Below are positions 61,936 to 64,000 of a stretch of 64,000 nucleotides of DNA, piece after piece (position 1 is the first letter of the stretch; every line of letters starts with the position of its first letter). Source of the stretch: Viscum album (Eukaryota > Streptophyta > Magnoliopsida > Santalales > Viscaceae); the NCBI GenBank assembly GCA_963277665.1, contig OY728128.1, positions 1,862,120,988-1,862,184,987 on the forward strand, written 5' to 3'. The notes beneath the pieces were generated by a model, which saw nothing but the letters and a program-made list of their open reading frames with translations, did not search any database and was not told where the DNA came from. The position numbers and the translations under genes were made by a program.

Positions 61936-64000
61936 TATATGATAAGCCTCATTATCTCTATTAAATTCTTCTTTTGGTATACTTTGTACCCTTTATTATT
62001 GTCACCATTTTCTCCACTTTCTCCAAATACATCAATGTAACGTATAATAATTAATTTAAAAATAAATATTTATAAATAAATAACATTGGTTTACATTTTA
62101 TGGGTCAATAAGATTTTCCCATTCCACATTCAATGATTTCTCGATCACCCCAATAAGGGTTTCTTGATATGTCTCATCTTTTAATCACTTAGTTGTTATG
62201 ACTAGTCTATTTTTGTATAATTTAATAAGATCTAACACTTAGAGATAATGAAACAACTATATTAGTTTATTATAAGTATTAAGATCATCTGGAGGTTCTG
62301 CATTTCCTATTTCTAAATTTCTAATTTGTTAGCCCCTTTACATTTTAACTACTTCTCAATTATCTCATTCTTAGTTTAGGCGTCACTCATTCACTGTCAA
62401 CTGAATATCCATAACCATGTTTTTAGTATAATAGGTAAATAAAATTGTGTTTTTTAGTGTAACCTCATACTATGGATGACCTATAGGCATAGATATATCA
62501 CTAAATAATCAATTATTTTAAACCATACTAGCATCAATTTTTACCATATCCATGATTATGTATGTCAAAACAAAAATATCATTTTTCACTAAAAACCCAT
62601 TTTGATATGAAGACATCCATGATTAAGACCAATGAAGATGCTATCAAAAGTGTTTTGGGTGGTGAATATTATTTCCTAACTAGTATTTCATTCAACATCA
62701 TTACCCCATGATTACTCACCACAATTAGATTATGTTCTAATTGAATATACATATAAATTTCCACCCCTTTTCTTGGGTGGATTTGGAATTTACGAGAGAA
62801 ATGGTATGGAATTTCTACCTTGAAAAATATGACTTTTTAAACATGAGACACTTGTACACTATTTCCCAGAATAATTGTATATAATAATCCCTCATATTCA
62901 TATCTGTCATCATTAATAGTCATTTCAATAATAGGGTTACCATAAATGAAAAAATCAAACATTGGGTGTGCACATGGGAGCTTTAAAGACTTCTTAGCAC
63001 ATAGTGATAGTGGTCAGATATTAGACAATTCCTCGATAAATGATCTATATCTACATTTATTAACATTCACCGTATTAGGAATCTCATAAACATTTAAATA
63101 TTTCAATTTTTAGACCCATAGTACCTGAAATGGGAATTATATGTGAAATGGTTCTTTTACTGTAGATTTTCTTCAACAACAAGTGAATTACCAAACATAC
63201 TAGAAACAATTTTCCCATGGTATCCCCCTCTATGATCATGGATTAAATTAAAAATATACCTTGTTAGAAATTTTTGTGTGAAACAAGAACATGATGAATG
63301 TAAAAAATTTTACACATGCCAAAAAATCCCTTGTAGTCATGTTTAATTAGAGATATTGGAATTTATTTTGTACCGTTATTATTTTCATAAATCTTTAGAT
63401 AGTGAGTTTCTAGTAATACCCATTTCTAGACAAAGGGGAGCCTTATTGGATAATTTCTTGAAGGTCTATCTCATATAGAGATATATATGTTCTCCATACG
63501 ATCCTTAAAACCTAATTTTATATGTAGTATAATATCCTTCCCAATAATATTAACTTAAAATACAATAAATTTTTGTTTCAATATGTATTTTTTATGATAC
63601 TACAATAAAAACATGGGTAGTATGAAATAATTATAAATAGATCCTCGAATCCGAAACCTTTATAAATTTTGTATTTTTGGCAGATTGATTCCTAAATCAT
63701 TATGGATAAGGTGTAAATTATTTTCTTTATGGATCCAATGAGTACAAATCTCATGAATAATGTCATCGTTTTTATTGACATATGTTTGTATGATCTATGT
63801 GGCCTCTTTGATCCAAATATTATTGTTATCCTTCAATAACTCATCTTATTCATAGTGTACACAAAATTCCATCATTAACATACTTTTTATGCATCCTATT
63901 GGGTGAAGATAAAAGTCTTCTACCAAGCCTTTATGATAATACCTAACATGATTATATAATATACATATACATAAATGTAACCCTAGATCAAATATGAGAG
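61936..64000 (+). repeat. Right flank shared with 32281-34335
   Basis: It aligns without a break to the flank of LTR copy C. It contains the diverged counterpart (about 62852-63036, minus) of the frame at 33189-33374. No known domain is recognised. Confidence 0.7.

Overview
The window looks like intergenic DNA from a flowering plant. It is very AT-rich, no host gene is visible, and it consists of nested and decayed LTR retrotransposons. The plant assignment rests on the element types: Ty3/gypsy pol with a chromodomain-type end, an initiator-Met-tRNA primer site and multi-kilobase LTRs. The species cannot be told. Almost every open frame longer than 60 codons is a chance frame in decayed DNA. 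The only substantial readable gene is a gag with two in-frame stops (22594-23709, minus strand).

Layout, left to right. (1) 1-9715: an old plus-strand Ty3/gypsy element, cut by the window edge. It has a 5' LTR, a decayed primer site, remnants of gag, protease, RT, RNase H, integrase and chromodomain, a polypurine tract and a 3' LTR. (2) 9784-32280: a plus-strand element with about 5 kb LTRs and a short internal region that keeps only a gag zinc-knuckle relic. (3) 17043-27385: a younger minus-strand element nested inside (2). It has a perfect 5-bp target duplication (TATGA), LTRs of 4223 and 3416 bp, primer site, polypurine tract and gag, but no pol. (4) 32281-40384: unassigned decayed DNA, the first 2 kb of which recurs at 61936-64000. 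(5) 40385-50645: a second old plus-strand Ty3/gypsy element with recognisable RT, RNase H and integrase. (6) 50646-64000: a diverged copy of element (2) plus its right flank. It lacks the nested element, so it preserves the empty site.

The most notable structure is in the long LTRs of elements (2), (3) and (6). Six LTR copies share one layout: a TATA box, about 170 bp later a motif AAGAAGAGGTAATG that resembles a 5' splice site, and then three copies, 185-200 bp apart, of a module built around GGACTACCGTCTC. In the youngest element each module sits in an imperfect inverted repeat whose arms differ between modules yet remain largely complementary, while the loop is nearly constant. This suggests selection on a folded leader RNA or cruciform in a gag-only, trans-mobilised retrotransposon family. 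The module is seen directly; its function is inference.
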